Origin: Clostridia bacterium
Lineage (GTDB): Bacteria; Bacillota; Clostridia; Oscillospirales; Butyricicoccaceae
DNA length: 21,670 nt
Direction: 5' to 3'
Assembly: GCA_900763355.1 (NCBI GenBank)
Contig: CAAFJY010000070.1
Coordinates: forward strand, 1-21,670
Position numbers and translations under genes: made by a program. Position 1 is the stretch's first letter, and the number at the start of each line of letters is the position of its first letter. Of the stretch, positions 14,597-21,670 are shown piece by piece. The notes under the pieces are model-generated. The model searched no databases. It saw only the letters and a list, made by a program, of their open reading frames with translations, and was not told the DNA's origin.

Positions 14597-14629
14597 AACG
14601 GCCGCGGCTGATACCGGAGGAGGAAAAAC

Positions 14630-15109
14630 ATGAACACCCAAGAGCTGTTTCAAAAAACAGATCGCTGTCTTGCTGCCATCGGCAGTGAAGAGCGGCACCT
14701 GATCGCTGTTTTGCAGGAGATCCAGGAAGAATATTCGTATCTGCCCCGGGAGGTCTTCCCCTATCTTGCGGAGAAGATGAACCTCAACGAAGCGCAGATC
14801 TACGGCGTGGCGACCTTTTACGAAAACTTTTCCCTGGAAGCCAAGGGAAAATACGTCATCAAGGTCTGTGACGGGACGGCCTGTCATGTGCGCAAGTCCC
14901 TGCCGATCCTGAACCAGCTGCGCCAGAACCTGGGTCTTTCCGCCCAGAAGCGCACCACCGACGATGGGCTCTTCACCGTGGAGACGGTATCCTGCCTGGG
15001 GGCCTGCGGCCTGGCGCCCGCGCTCACCGTCAACGGCCAGGTCCACCCTGCCATGACCCCGGAAAAGGCCGTGGCGCTCATTGATATGCTGAAGGAGGGC
15101 GAAGCATGA
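14630..15109 (+). CDS. hydC: NuoE-like subunit of trimeric [FeFe]-hydrogenase (HydC)
   Basis: This is the small electron-transfer subunit, homologous to the 24-kDa NuoE subunit of complex I. The 159 aa contain an N-terminal helical region (LIAVLQEIQEEYSYLP) and a thioredoxin-like [2Fe-2S] domain. The four ligands are C80, C85 (VCDGTACHVRKS), C122 and C126 (SCLGACGLAP). It would relay electrons between the NADH-binding HydB and the rest of the complex. GGAGGAGG lies 6-7 bases before ATG 14630. The stop overlaps the start of the next gene as ATGA. It is the first gene behind the 14505 promoter. The same subunit type also occurs in formate dehydrogenase and NADP-reducing hydrogenase complexes, but the downstream [FeFe]-hydrogenase fixes the assignment. 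Confidence 0.93.
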   Translation: MNTQELFQKTDRCLAAIGSEERHLIAVLQEIQEEYSYLPREVFPYLAEKMNLNEAQIYGVATFYENFSLEAKGKYVIKVCDGTACHVRKSLPILNQLRQNLGLSAQKRTTDDGLFTVETVSCLGACGLAPALTVNGQVHPAMTPEKAVALIDMLKEGEA

Positions 15110-16989
15110 TCGAATCTGTCAAGAACAGGAAAGAACTGGACGCCCTGCGCCGCCGCTGCGTCAAGGCCTCCAAGGCCGAAAAGCGCAAGATCCTGGTGTG
15201 CGCGGGGACGGGCTGTGTCTCCGGCGGTTCTCTGGATATTTTTGCCGCGCTCCAGAAGAAGATGGAGGAGCAGGGGATCCCCTGCTGCGCCGAGCTGGCC
15301 ATGGAGCCCCACGGGGACGTGGTGGGCATGAAGAAGAGCGGATGTCACGGCTTCTGCGAGATGGGGCCCCTGGTCCGTATCGAGCCCGAGGGATGGCTCT
15401 ATACCAAGGTGACGGTGGAGGATGTGGACGAGATCATCCAGGCCACCGTCGTGGAGGGCAGACCCGTGGAGCGCCTGGCCTATAAGCAGAACGGCGTCAT
15501 CTACGAAAAGCAGGAGGACATCCCCTTCTATCACAAGCAGACCCGGACGGTGCTGGAGCACTGCGGGCACATCGACGCAAACTCCATCTATGAATACCTG
15601 GCCATCGGCGGCTATACCGCCCTGGAAAAGGTGCTCTTTGATATGGAGCCCCAGCAGGTGGTCCAGGAGATCCTGGATTCCAATCTCCGCGGCCGCGGCG
15701 GCGGCGGCTTTGCCGCGGGGACCAAGTGGAGCCAGGTGGCGCGGCAGAAGGCCACGCCCAAATACATCGTCTGCAACGGCGACGAGGGTGACCCCGGCGC
15801 ATTTATGGACCGGTCGATCATGGAGGGCGACCCCCACCGGATGATCGAGGGCATGATGATCGCCGGGGCGGCCTGCGGGGCCAGCGAGGGCTATATCTAT
15901 GTCCGCGCGGAGTATCCCATGGCCGTTGCCCGTCTGCGCACCGCCATCCAGCAGGCCGAGGAGCTGGGGCTCCTGGGCGACAACATTTTGGGGAGCGATT
16001 TCTCCTTCCATATGCACATCAACCGGGGCGCGGGCGCCTTTGTCTGCGGCGAGGGCTCGGCCCTGACGGCCTCCATCGAGGGCAAACGGGGCATGCCCCG
16101 GGTCAAGCCGCCCCGCACGGTGGAGCATGGCCTCTTTGACAAGCCCACCGTTCTCAACAACGTGGAGACCTTTGCCAACGTGTCCAGCATCATCCTCAAC
16201 GGCGCTGCCTGGTATAAGAGCATCGGCCCGGAGAAGAGCCCCGGGACAAAGGCCTTTGCCCTCACCGGCAACATCGTCAACACCGGCCTGATCGAGGTCC
16301 CCATGGGAACCACCCTGCGGGAGGTCATCTTTGACATCGGCGGCGGGATCCCGAACGGGAAGAAATTCAAGGCCGTCCAGATCGGCGGCCCCTCCGGCGG
16401 CTGTCTCACGGAGGAGCATCTCGACCTGCCTCTGGACTTTGACTCCCTGAAAAAGGTGGGCGCCATCATCGGCTCCGGCGGACTGGTGGTCATGGACGAG
16501 GACACCTGCATGGTGGAGGTCGCCCGGTTCTTCATGCACTTTACCCAGAACGAGAGCTGCGGAAAGTGCGTTCCCTGCCGGGAGGGCACCAAGCGGATGC
16601 TGGAGATCCTGGAGCGCATCGTCGCCGGCAAAGGCCGGGAGGGGGATGTGGAGCTGCTGCTGGAGCTGGCCGACACCATCACCAACACCGCTCTCTGCGG
16701 TCTGGGCAAGACGGCGGCGGGCCCCGTGGTCAGCACCATCAAGCATTTCCGCAGTGAATATGACGCCCATATCCGGGACAAACGGTGTCCCGCCGGGGTG
16801 TGCGCCAAGCTCAAGCGGTATTCCATTGACCCCACAAAGTGCCGCGGCTGTTCCAAGTGTGCCCGGAACTGCCCGGTCAATGCCATCGAGGGAGAGCTCC
16901 GCAAGCCCTTCGTCATCGATGAAAGCAAGTGCATCAAGTGCGGCGCGTGCAAGGCCAACTGTGCCTTTGACGCCGTGAGGGAGGACTGA
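15106..16989 (+). CDS. hydB: NuoF-like NADH/FMN subunit of trimeric [FeFe]-hydrogenase (HydB)
   Basis: This is the diaphorase subunit of 627 aa. An N-terminal thioredoxin-like [2Fe-2S] domain has C32, C37, C80 and C84. The central NuoF core binds NADH and FMN, with RGRGGGGF (195-202), NGDEGDPGAF (224-233) and GAGAFVCGEGSAL (308-320). A [4Fe-4S] site follows (ESCGKCVPCREG, 483-494, plus C531 in LCGLG). The C-terminus adds two ferredoxin [4Fe-4S] motifs, CRGCSKCARNCP (579-590) and CIKCGACKANCA (609-620). This layout is that of HydB in electron-bifurcating hydrogenases, as in Thermotoga and Acetobacterium, rather than complex I NuoF, which lacks both added domains. ATG 15106 overlaps the hydC stop; hydA starts 4 bases after this stop. 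Bifurcation is a family expectation, not provable here. Confidence 0.94.
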   Translation: MIESVKNRKELDALRRRCVKASKAEKRKILVCAGTGCVSGGSLDIFAALQKKMEEQGIPCCAELAMEPHGDVVGMKKSGCHGFCEMGPLVRIEPEGWLYTKVTVEDVDEIIQATVVEGRPVERLAYKQNGVIYEKQEDIPFYHKQTRTVLEHCGHIDANSIYEYLAIGGYTALEKVLFDMEPQQVVQEILDSNLRGRGGGGFAAGTKWSQVARQKATPKYIVCNGDEGDPGAFMDRSIMEGDPHRMIEGMMIAGAACGASEGYIYVRAEYPMAVARLRTAIQQAEELGLLGDNILGSDFSFHMHINRGAGAFVCGEGSALTASIEGKRGMPRVKPPRTVEHGLFDKPTVLNNVETFANVSSIILNGAAWYKSIGPEKSPGTKAFALTGNIVNTGLIEVPMGTTLREVIFDIGGGIPNGKKFKAVQIGGPSGGCLTEEHLDLPLDFDSLKKVGAIIGSGGLVVMDEDTCMVEVARFFMHFTQNESCGKCVPCREGTKRMLEILERIVAGKGREGDVELLLELADTITNTALCGLGKTAAGPVVSTIKHFRSEYDAHIRDKRCPAGVCAKLKRYSIDPTKCRGCSKCARNCPVNAIEGELRKPFVIDESKCIKCGACKANCAFDAVRED

Positions 16990-16993
16990 TCCA

Positions 16994-18688
16994 ATGAAAG
17001 AATGTATGCTCATCGACAAGATCCCCGTCCCCATCGAGGGGGAAAAGAACATCCTCCAGCTCGTGCGCAAGGCGGGGATCGATATGCCAACCTTCTGCTA
17101 TTATTCCGAGCTCTCGGTCTATGGCGCCTGCCGGATGTGCATGGTGGAGGACGAGCGGGGCAATATGCACGCCGCCTGCTCCACGCCGCCCCAGGCGGGG
17201 ATGAGCGTGGTCACCAACTCGGCCCGCCTGCGGAAATACCGCAAGAATATTCTGGAGCTGCTCCTGGCCAACCACTGCCGGGACTGCACCACCTGTGAGA
17301 AGAGCGAGAGCTGCCGTCTGCGGGAGCTGGCCCGCCGGTTCTATATCGAGGACGTGCGCTTCCCCAACGGAAAGACCGAGCCCCAGGTGGATGAATCCTC
17401 CGTGTCCATCTGCATCGACCACGCCAAGTGCATCCTGTGCGGCGACTGTGTCCGGATGTGCAACGAGATCCAGGGCGTGGGCGCCATCAACTTTGCGGGG
17501 CGCGGCTCCCGCATGGAGGTGAGCACCGCCTTCCAGGTGCCCCTCGCGGAATCCGACTGCGTGGGCTGCGGCCAGTGCGCCGCCGTGTGTCCCACCGGCG
17601 CCATCATCATCCACAAAAATGTTGACCGCACCTGGGCGGCCATCTATGATCCCGACACCATCGTAGTGGCCCAGGTGGCTCCCGCGGTGCGGGCGGGGGT
17701 GGCCAAGGCGCTGGGCGAGCCCAATGGCTTTATTGCCACCGGGAAGATCTTTGCCGCCATGCTGCGCATGGGGTTCAAGTTCGTCTATGACACCACCACC
17801 GGCGCGGATATGACCGTCATCGAGGAGAGCGGCGAGTTTGTCAGCCGGCTCCAGAACGGCGGGAAGCTGCCGCTGTTCACCTCCTGCTGTCCCGCGTGGA
17901 TCCGCTATGCGGAAAACCGGCATCCGGAGCTTCTGGAGAACATCTCCACCTGCCGCAGCCCCATGCAGATGTTCGGCTCGGTGATCAAGGAGCATTTTGC
18001 CCAGAAGCAGCCGGGGAAAAAGATCTTCAGCGTGGCCGTCATGCCCTGTACCGCCAAGAAATACGAGGCCATCCGCCCCGAGTTCCAGCGGCCCGACGGC
18101 AGCGATACCATCGACGCCGTCATCACCACCCAGGAGCTCATCCAGATGATCCGGGAGGCGGGCATCAACTTCTCTGAGCTGCAGCCCGAGTGCTCCTCCA
18201 TGCCCTTTGGCGGGACGAGCGGCGCGGGGGTCATCTTCGGCGTCACCGGCGGCGTGGCCGAGGCGGTGCTCCGCTATGCCGAGCCCGACAAGACCTACAG
18301 CGCTCTGCGGGAGATCGCCCTCTCCGGCGTCCGGGGTCTGGAAGGAGTCAAGGAGTTTTCCTATAAGCTGGGAGAGACCGAGATCAAGATCGCCGTGGTC
18401 TCCGGGCTGGGGAACGCGGAAAAGCTCATCCAGAAGATCCAATCCGGGGAGGCCTTCTATCACCTGGTGGAGGTCATGGCCTGTCCCAACGGATGCATCT
18501 CCGGCGCGGGCCAGCCCTTTGCCCAGCGGGAGGAGAAGATCCAGCGGGCGGAGAATCTCTACAGCACCGACAAGATGACCCAGATCAAGCGGTCGGAAGC
18601 CAACCCGGCGCTGGAGGAGATCTATTCCAAGTATATCGGGGACAAGAGCCACGAGCTGCTCCATGTCCATTATCATCCCAAGCACTGA
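16994..18688 (+). CDS. hydA: NADH-linked [FeFe]-hydrogenase catalytic subunit (HydA, group A)
   Basis: This 564-aa subunit produces or uses H2 at the H-cluster. Domains in order: a [2Fe-2S] ferredoxin (C35, C46, C49, C62), a His-Cys [4Fe-4S] site (H94, C98, C101, C107), two [4Fe-4S] motifs (C146/149/152/156 and C189/192/195/199), then the catalytic domain. The three H-cluster signatures are intact: TSCCPAW (296-302), MPCTAKKYE (350-358) and EVMACPNGC (493-501). The cluster ligands would be C299, C352, C497 and C501, and C298 is the proton-relay cysteine. The third signature ends GAGQP where many have GGGQP. The arrangement is M3 type. With hydC and hydB it forms the trimer thought to couple NADH and reduced ferredoxin to H2. 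No HydE/F/G maturases lie in the window. A strong terminator follows the stop. Confidence 0.96.
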   Translation: MKECMLIDKIPVPIEGEKNILQLVRKAGIDMPTFCYYSELSVYGACRMCMVEDERGNMHAACSTPPQAGMSVVTNSARLRKYRKNILELLLANHCRDCTTCEKSESCRLRELARRFYIEDVRFPNGKTEPQVDESSVSICIDHAKCILCGDCVRMCNEIQGVGAINFAGRGSRMEVSTAFQVPLAESDCVGCGQCAAVCPTGAIIIHKNVDRTWAAIYDPDTIVVAQVAPAVRAGVAKALGEPNGFIATGKIFAAMLRMGFKFVYDTTTGADMTVIEESGEFVSRLQNGGKLPLFTSCCPAWIRYAENRHPELLENISTCRSPMQMFGSVIKEHFAQKQPGKKIFSVAVMPCTAKKYEAIRPEFQRPDGSDTIDAVITTQELIQMIREAGINFSELQPECSSMPFGGTSGAGVIFGVTGGVAEAVLRYAEPDKTYSALREIALSGVRGLEGVKEFSYKLGETEIKIAVVSGLGNAEKLIQKIQSGEAFYHLVEVMACPNGCISGAGQPFAQREEKIQRAENLYSTDKMTQIKRSEANPALEEIYSKYIGDKSHELLHVHYHPKH

Positions 18689-18700
18689 CAAAGGATCAAA

Positions 18701-18738
18701 ATACCGCCCGCGCTCACAGAGCGCGGGCGGTATTTCAT
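18701..18738. terminator. Bidirectional terminator between hydA and map
   Basis: ATACCGCCCGCGCTC (18701-18715) and its perfect complement (18719-18733) form a 15-bp stem with an ACA loop. T-rich sequence follows on the + strand (TATTTCATT) and on the - strand (ATTTTGATCC). It can end hydCBA and map. Confidence 0.92.
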
Positions 18739-18807
18739 TGCCGCGGAGCCGCGGAGGGCGCGGAAAAGAAAATCTGCGTATCAATAGCGAAAATATTACG
18801 GAAAGTA

Positions 18808-19683
18808 TTATTTCGAGAGGACCTCCACCCCGTCTTCGGTGAAGAGGATCATGTGCTCCACCTGGGCGGAGAGCTTTTTGTCCCGGGTGGAGACCTGCCA
18901 GCCGTCCTTGGGATCCACCACAAAGGCAGGGGAGCCCTGGCACAGCATGGGCTCGATGGTGAGGACCATCCCCGGGGCGAGGATGAGACCCTTGCCCAGG
19001 ATGCCCACATGGCAGACATAGGGGTCCTCGTGCATGGCGAGACCGCAGCCGTGGCCGCCGATCTCCCGCACCACGGAATAGCCGTTTTCCTTGGCGAGAT
19101 GGTAGATATAGTGGCCGATGTCCCCCAAGTGGCAATAGGGGGTCAGATGGGAGATGGCCAGCTCCACCGACTGGGCGGTGACGTCCACCAGGCGCTTCGC
19201 CTCCGGGCTCACCGGGCCCAGACAGAACATCCGGGAGGCGTCGCCATAGTATCCGTCCAGGATGGTGGTGCAGTCCACGTTGACGATGTCGCCCTCCCGG
19301 AGCACCACCTTGTCGGAGGGGATGCCGTGGCAGATCTGCTCGTTGACCGAGGTGCAGACGCTTTTGGGGAAGCCCTCGTAGTTCAGGGGCGCGGGGATGC
19401 CGCCCAGGGCCCGGGTCTCCCGGACGACGATGTCGTCGATCTCCTGGGTGGTCATCCCGGGGCAGATGGCCTTTTCCACCGCGTCCAGCACCAGGGAGTT
19501 GGCCTGGCCGGCCCGGCGGATGCCCTCGATCTGGGCGGCATTTTTGATGAGACGGCGGGTGGGGACCCGCTCGCCGCGCGTCCGGAGAAGCGCCAGCTTG
19601 TGCTCCACGGGACCGTGGCAGGCACTGTATGGCAGCCCGCTGCCGCAGGGGCAGGGGGAATCGGGGGAAATTTCATTTTTCAT
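18808..19683 (-). CDS. map: Methionine aminopeptidase type I with N-terminal SEC-C motif
   Basis: This cytoplasmic metalloenzyme removes the initiator methionine from new proteins. Of its 291 aa, the first 25 carry a SEC-C zinc-binding motif, CPCGSGLPYSACH (C11, C13, C22, H23). The rest is a pita-bread aminopeptidase domain with the five metal ligands in place: D137 (VNVDC), D148 (YYGDAS), H211 (GGHGCG), E244 (TIEPML) and E276 (VEHM). H119 in CHGIP matches the substrate-binding histidine. The SEC-C extension is seen in many Firmicutes and mycobacterial MetAP1c-type enzymes and may tether the protein to the ribosome, which is inference. ATG 19683 follows AGAGGTGAT at good spacing. The gene is divergent from dacA and convergent with the hydrogenase operon. 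Confidence 0.95.
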   Translation of the reverse strand: MKNEISPDSPCPCGSGLPYSACHGPVEHKLALLRTRGERVPTRRLIKNAAQIEGIRRAGQANSLVLDAVEKAICPGMTTQEIDDIVVRETRALGGIPAPLNYEGFPKSVCTSVNEQICHGIPSDKVVLREGDIVNVDCTTILDGYYGDASRMFCLGPVSPEAKRLVDVTAQSVELAISHLTPYCHLGDIGHYIYHLAKENGYSVVREIGGHGCGLAMHEDPYVCHVGILGKGLILAPGMVLTIEPMLCQGSPAFVVDPKDGWQVSTRDKKLSAQVEHMILFTEDGVEVLSK

Positions 19684-19705
19684 GGATATCACCTCTCTGG
19701 AAGAA

Positions 19706-19714
19706 ATTATAGCA
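19706..19714 (-). promoter_or_regulatory. Extended -10 promoter of map
   Basis: On the - strand, TG-C-TATAAT (19714-19706) is a perfect extended -10 lying 22 bases before the start codon. No -35 is recognisable 17 bases upstream. The start site would give a very short leader. Confidence 0.65.
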
Positions 19715-19780
19715 CGGGGCGGGGAAAATGGGGAGAGGGACGGGGGAATTTCTGAAATTTTCTGAAAAATCCCCCGGGGT

Positions 19781-19810
19781 GATGCATTTTTGTGCCCGAT
19801 GCGGTATACT
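19781..19810 (+). promoter_or_regulatory. Candidate promoter of dacA-greA
   Basis: TATACT at 19805-19810 matches the -10 consensus at five of six positions and lies 33 bases before the start codon. The best -35 is a weak GATGCA at 19781-19786 with an 18-base spacer. Just upstream, TTTCTGAAA occurs twice within 19750-19767. Confidence 0.5.
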
Positions 19811-19843
19811 GAACAAAGAACGCGGTGAAGGGAGCGTGGTGCG

Positions 19844-20926
19844 GTGACGCCATGGAAAGAGCTGAGCCCCAAGGGGCGGCGAAAACGGCTGCGGGCCGTC
19901 CGGCGGCAGGGAATGCTGGCGCTGGGTGCTTGTCTCATTTTGGCGGGCGCGGGCTGGGGAGGATGGAGCCTCTGGCGGCATTTTTTCCCGGGAGAGCCCG
20001 ACGCGCCCGCGGGGGAGATCGAGGTTTTGCCGGAGATCGTTTCCCCGGAAGCGCCGGAAGCGCCGGAGGAACAGGAAATGCCGGCAGAGCCGGAGCGGCC
20101 CCGGGGCCCGGCGGAGATCACGGAGGAGACGGTCACCCTGGATGGACAGCTGGGGAGCCGGTGGGGCATTCTGGTGGATGCTGACGCAGGGGTGGTGCTG
20201 GCGGAAAAGGGCTGTGACGAGAAGATCTATCCTGCGTCCATGACCAAGGTGCTCACGCTTTTGGTGGCGGCGGAGAATATTCCCGACCCCCAGGCGGCCT
20301 TTGTCATGACCCAGGAGATCATCGACCCTCTTTACCGCCGGGGAGCCACCATCACGGGCATCCGGGCGGGGGAGAGCGTCACGCTGGAGACCCTCTTTTA
20401 CGGGGCGGCGCTGCGCTCGGCGGCGGATGCCACCCAGGCCCTGGCGATCGCGGCGGCGGGGAGCGTGGAGAATTTTCTGACCCTCATGAACGACAAGGCG
20501 GCGGCGCTGGGACTCTCGGAGCTGGCGCGGTTCACCAATACCAGCGGCCTTTTTGACGAGGAGCACGCCTGCACCCTGCGGGATATGGCGGCCATCATGG
20601 AGGCGGCCATGGAAAATGCGCTGTGCGCCCGGGTGCTTTCCGCGGCGGAATATACCAGCGAGGGGACGGCCTCGGCCCCGGAGGGTCTGGTATTTGAGAA
20701 TACGCTGCTCACCTGGTTTTTGGAAAAGCAGCCGGAAACGGCGGTGGTCAGCGCCTGCAAAAGCGGCTATGTGGTCCAGGCGGGGAACTGTCTGGTAAGC
20801 TGGGGGAAGGATGAAAGCGGCCGCACCCTGGTGTGCGCCACGGCGGGCGCTTCCCGGGGCGCGGTGGCCATCCGGGATCACCGGCTGCTTTACGATCAAT
20901 ATGCCGGAAACGGACGGGAGGAATAA
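19844..20926 (+). CDS. D-alanyl-D-alanine carboxypeptidase (peptidase S11, DacA-like) with altered SxN motif
   Basis: This is a membrane-anchored penicillin-binding protein expected to trim the terminal D-Ala from peptidoglycan stem peptides. Of its 360 aa, residues 24-46 form a single N-terminal membrane anchor, followed by a Pro/Glu-rich spacer (about 50-95) and the S11 domain. The active-site SxxK is S132-M-T-K135. The usual SGN reads S192-A-A, with D195 next, so the conserved asparagine is replaced by alanine. The third motif is K306-S-G in place of KTG, a common variant. No separate C-terminal anchor domain is present. The start is GTG 19844, with GAAGGGAG about 9 bases upstream; the nearby ATG at 19852 is out of frame. 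The gene runs into greA three bases after its stop. Activity is probable but not certain given the SxN change. Confidence 0.88.
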   Translation: MTPWKELSPKGRRKRLRAVRRQGMLALGACLILAGAGWGGWSLWRHFFPGEPDAPAGEIEVLPEIVSPEAPEAPEEQEMPAEPERPRGPAEITEETVTLDGQLGSRWGILVDADAGVVLAEKGCDEKIYPASMTKVLTLLVAAENIPDPQAAFVMTQEIIDPLYRRGATITGIRAGESVTLETLFYGAALRSAADATQALAIAAAGSVENFLTLMNDKAAALGLSELARFTNTSGLFDEEHACTLRDMAAIMEAAMENALCARVLSAAEYTSEGTASAPEGLVFENTLLTWFLEKQPETAVVSACKSGYVVQAGNCLVSWGKDESGRTLVCATAGASRGAVAIRDHRLLYDQYAGNGREE

Positions 20927-20929
20927 CGC

Positions 20930-21433
20930 GTGTACGACGAGCTCACGGAAGTGGACATCAAGAAAATGCAGGAAGAGATCGATTACCGCATGACGCAGCT
21001 GCGGCCCAAGCTCATTGAGGATGTAAAGACAGCCCGGGAGTGGGGCGATCTCAGCGAAAACTTTGAGTATAAGGCGGCCAAGCGGGAAAAGAACCGCAAC
21101 GACAGCCGCATTCGCTACCTGGAACGGATGATCAAGACGGCCAAGGTGGTGCCCTTTGTTCCGAGCGAGGGGATCGGGCTCTTTGACACCGTGGTGCTGT
21201 GGATGGAGAACCTGCGGAAGGAGCAGACCGTGCGCCTGGCCACCGCTCTGCGGCAGGACGCCATGCACGGGATCATCAGCAAGGATTCCCCGGTGGGCAA
21301 GGCCATCTTCGGAAAAAAGGCCGGGGACCGGGTGGAAGTGGAGGTCGCCCCGGGGCGAAGCTATTGGGTGGAGATCCGCAGCGTCACCAAGGCCCAGGGG
21401 GACGACGAGAGCCTGGAGATCCGGGGGTATTGA
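20930..21433 (+). CDS. GreA/GreB-family transcription elongation factor
   Basis: This protein rescues backtracked RNA polymerase by stimulating transcript cleavage through the secondary channel. Its 167 aa fit the family (about 155-170). The N-terminal coiled coil (about residues 5-75) carries the tip motif GDLSENFEYKAAK (39-51), with the acidic residues D40 and E43 at the catalytic tip. The C-terminal FKBP-like domain has SPVGKAIFGKKAGDRVEVEV, the family signature. It starts at GTG 20930, three bases after the dacA stop, with GGGAGG just upstream inside the end of dacA, so translation is coupled. Linkage of a Gre factor to a wall carboxypeptidase is odd but probably only operon packing. It may be a second Gre paralog; GreA rather than GreB is preferred but not proven. 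Confidence 0.88.
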   Translation: MYDELTEVDIKKMQEEIDYRMTQLRPKLIEDVKTAREWGDLSENFEYKAAKREKNRNDSRIRYLERMIKTAKVVPFVPSEGIGLFDTVVLWMENLRKEQTVRLATALRQDAMHGIISKDSPVGKAIFGKKAGDRVEVEVAPGRSYWVEIRSVTKAQGDDESLEIRGY

Positions 21434-21439
21434 TATATC

Positions 21440-21466
21440 CCCCACAAAATCTACGATTTTGCGGGG
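21440..21466. terminator. Hairpin after greA, possible weak terminator
   Basis: CCCC-A-CAAAATC (21440-21451) and GATTTTG-C-GGGG (21455-21466) form an 11-bp stem with one A.C mismatch and a TAC loop. The sequence after it (ACCCCTTTTG) has only a short, delayed T run, so it is a poor intrinsic terminator and may be the start of the element that follows. Confidence 0.45.
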
Positions 21467-21482
21467 ACCCCTTTTGATTTGA

Positions 21483-21600
21483 TAGACTCCGGTCGCCCGA
21501 CACACAGGCTCCCTGCGTCAGACGCCGCACTTGCGGCGCGGCGCAGAAGCGCCGTGGGCGGCTGTGATGCCGGAGTTTCGTCTCGATTCTGTGGATATGC
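21483..21600 (+). ncRNA. Putative structured RNA or structured repeat downstream of greA
   Basis: An outer stem pairs ACTCCGG (21486-21492) with CCGGAGT (21570-21576). Inside it, CACAG (21503-21507) can pair with CTGTG (21562-21566). GCGTC/GACGC (21515-21525), CGCCGC-ACTT-GCGGCG (21523-21538) and GGCGC-AGAA-GCGCC (21540-21553) give local hairpins, of which the first two compete. The nested layout and the terminator at 21622 suggest a folded transcript end or a mobile palindromic repeat. Strand is assumed from greA. No known RNA family was recognised. Confidence 0.4.
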
Positions 21601-21621
21601 AGACGTTTCTTCTTGAGCGGA

Positions 21622-21645
21622 AGCGCCCCGGCGGGGCGCTTTTTT
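21622..21645 (+). terminator. Strong intrinsic terminator at the right edge
   Basis: AGCGCCCC (21622-21629), a GGC loop and GGGGCGCT (21633-21640) form a perfect 8-bp stem followed directly by five T residues. It probably ends the dacA-greA transcript together with the structured stretch before it. Confidence 0.92.
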
Positions 21646-21670
21646 GTGCGGGAAAAAGTTTTCCTTACAT

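Noticed and set aside
14552..14629. Riboswitch or attenuator in the hydrogenase leader
   Set aside because: The two hairpins lack a following T run and no known aptamer pattern is recognisable in under 90 bases.
14086..14637. In-frame N-terminal extension of the alpha/beta hydrolase up to 14637
   Set aside because: It would cover the operon promoter and AT-rich spacer, its residues look noncoding, and a good ribosome binding site with a TTG start stands at 14085.

Overview
This window looks like a chromosomal segment from a GC-rich, anaerobic, Gram-positive gut-type Clostridia, most like the Oscillospirales (relatives of Flavonifractor, Lawsonibacter or Intestinimonas). That placement is inference. 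It rests on the high GC content, strong AGGAGG-type ribosome binding sites, a butyrate kinase/phosphotransbutyrylase pair, a trimeric NADH-linked [FeFe]-hydrogenase, a SEC-C methionine aminopeptidase, and GC-rich hairpin repeats between genes. I see no phage, transposase, integrase or CRISPR array. Gene density is high, and most units are closed by clear intrinsic terminators.

Layout. (1) 158-3044, + strand: trkA-trkH, a potassium uptake system, followed by a tandem 19-bp near-palindrome and a bidirectional terminator. (2) 5231-3191, - strand: buk then ptb, the last two steps of butyrate formation, from a promoter whose spacer contains a perfect palindrome. (3) 5513-9477, + strand: a PhoP/PhoR-like two-component system overlapping by four bases, then a Na+/phosphate cotransporter with a PhoU-like tail. 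Three TTTAACC boxes on an 11-bp helical phase precede the transporter, so this looks like a self-contained phosphate-response module. (4) 9478-9984: hairpin-rich repeat DNA and a tRNA-Gly(CCC) gene with its own promoter and terminator. (5) 14085-9985, - strand: an alpha/beta hydrolase, a membrane-anchored MurF-like ligase, a small three-helix membrane protein and a Ddl-like ATP-grasp ligase, apparently one operon. (6) 14505-18688, + strand: a strong promoter with a 16-bp palindrome at the start site, then hydC-hydB-hydA, a trimeric hydrogenase. (7) 19683-18808, - strand: methionine aminopeptidase. (8) 19844-21433, + strand: a DacA-like D-Ala-D-Ala carboxypeptidase with a GreA-like factor three bases behind it, then a hairpin-rich tail that may be a structured RNA or repeat, ending in a terminator.

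How the parts fit. Butyrate kinase makes ATP and the hydrogenase disposes of NADH and ferredoxin electrons as H2, which is the usual redox and energy pairing of a butyrate fermenter. The phosphate module would set phosphate uptake by its own sensor. The Mur/Ddl cassette and the DacA-like enzyme act on cell-wall D-Ala chemistry. The Mur-like ligase has transmembrane helices where MurF normally has its UDP-sugar-binding domain, and the Ddl-like protein departs from the usual sequence around the second D-Ala site. This operon is the best candidate here for an undescribed activity. Other leads are the 11-bp-phased Pho boxes, the palindromes in the buk and hyd promoters, and the structured element at the right edge.
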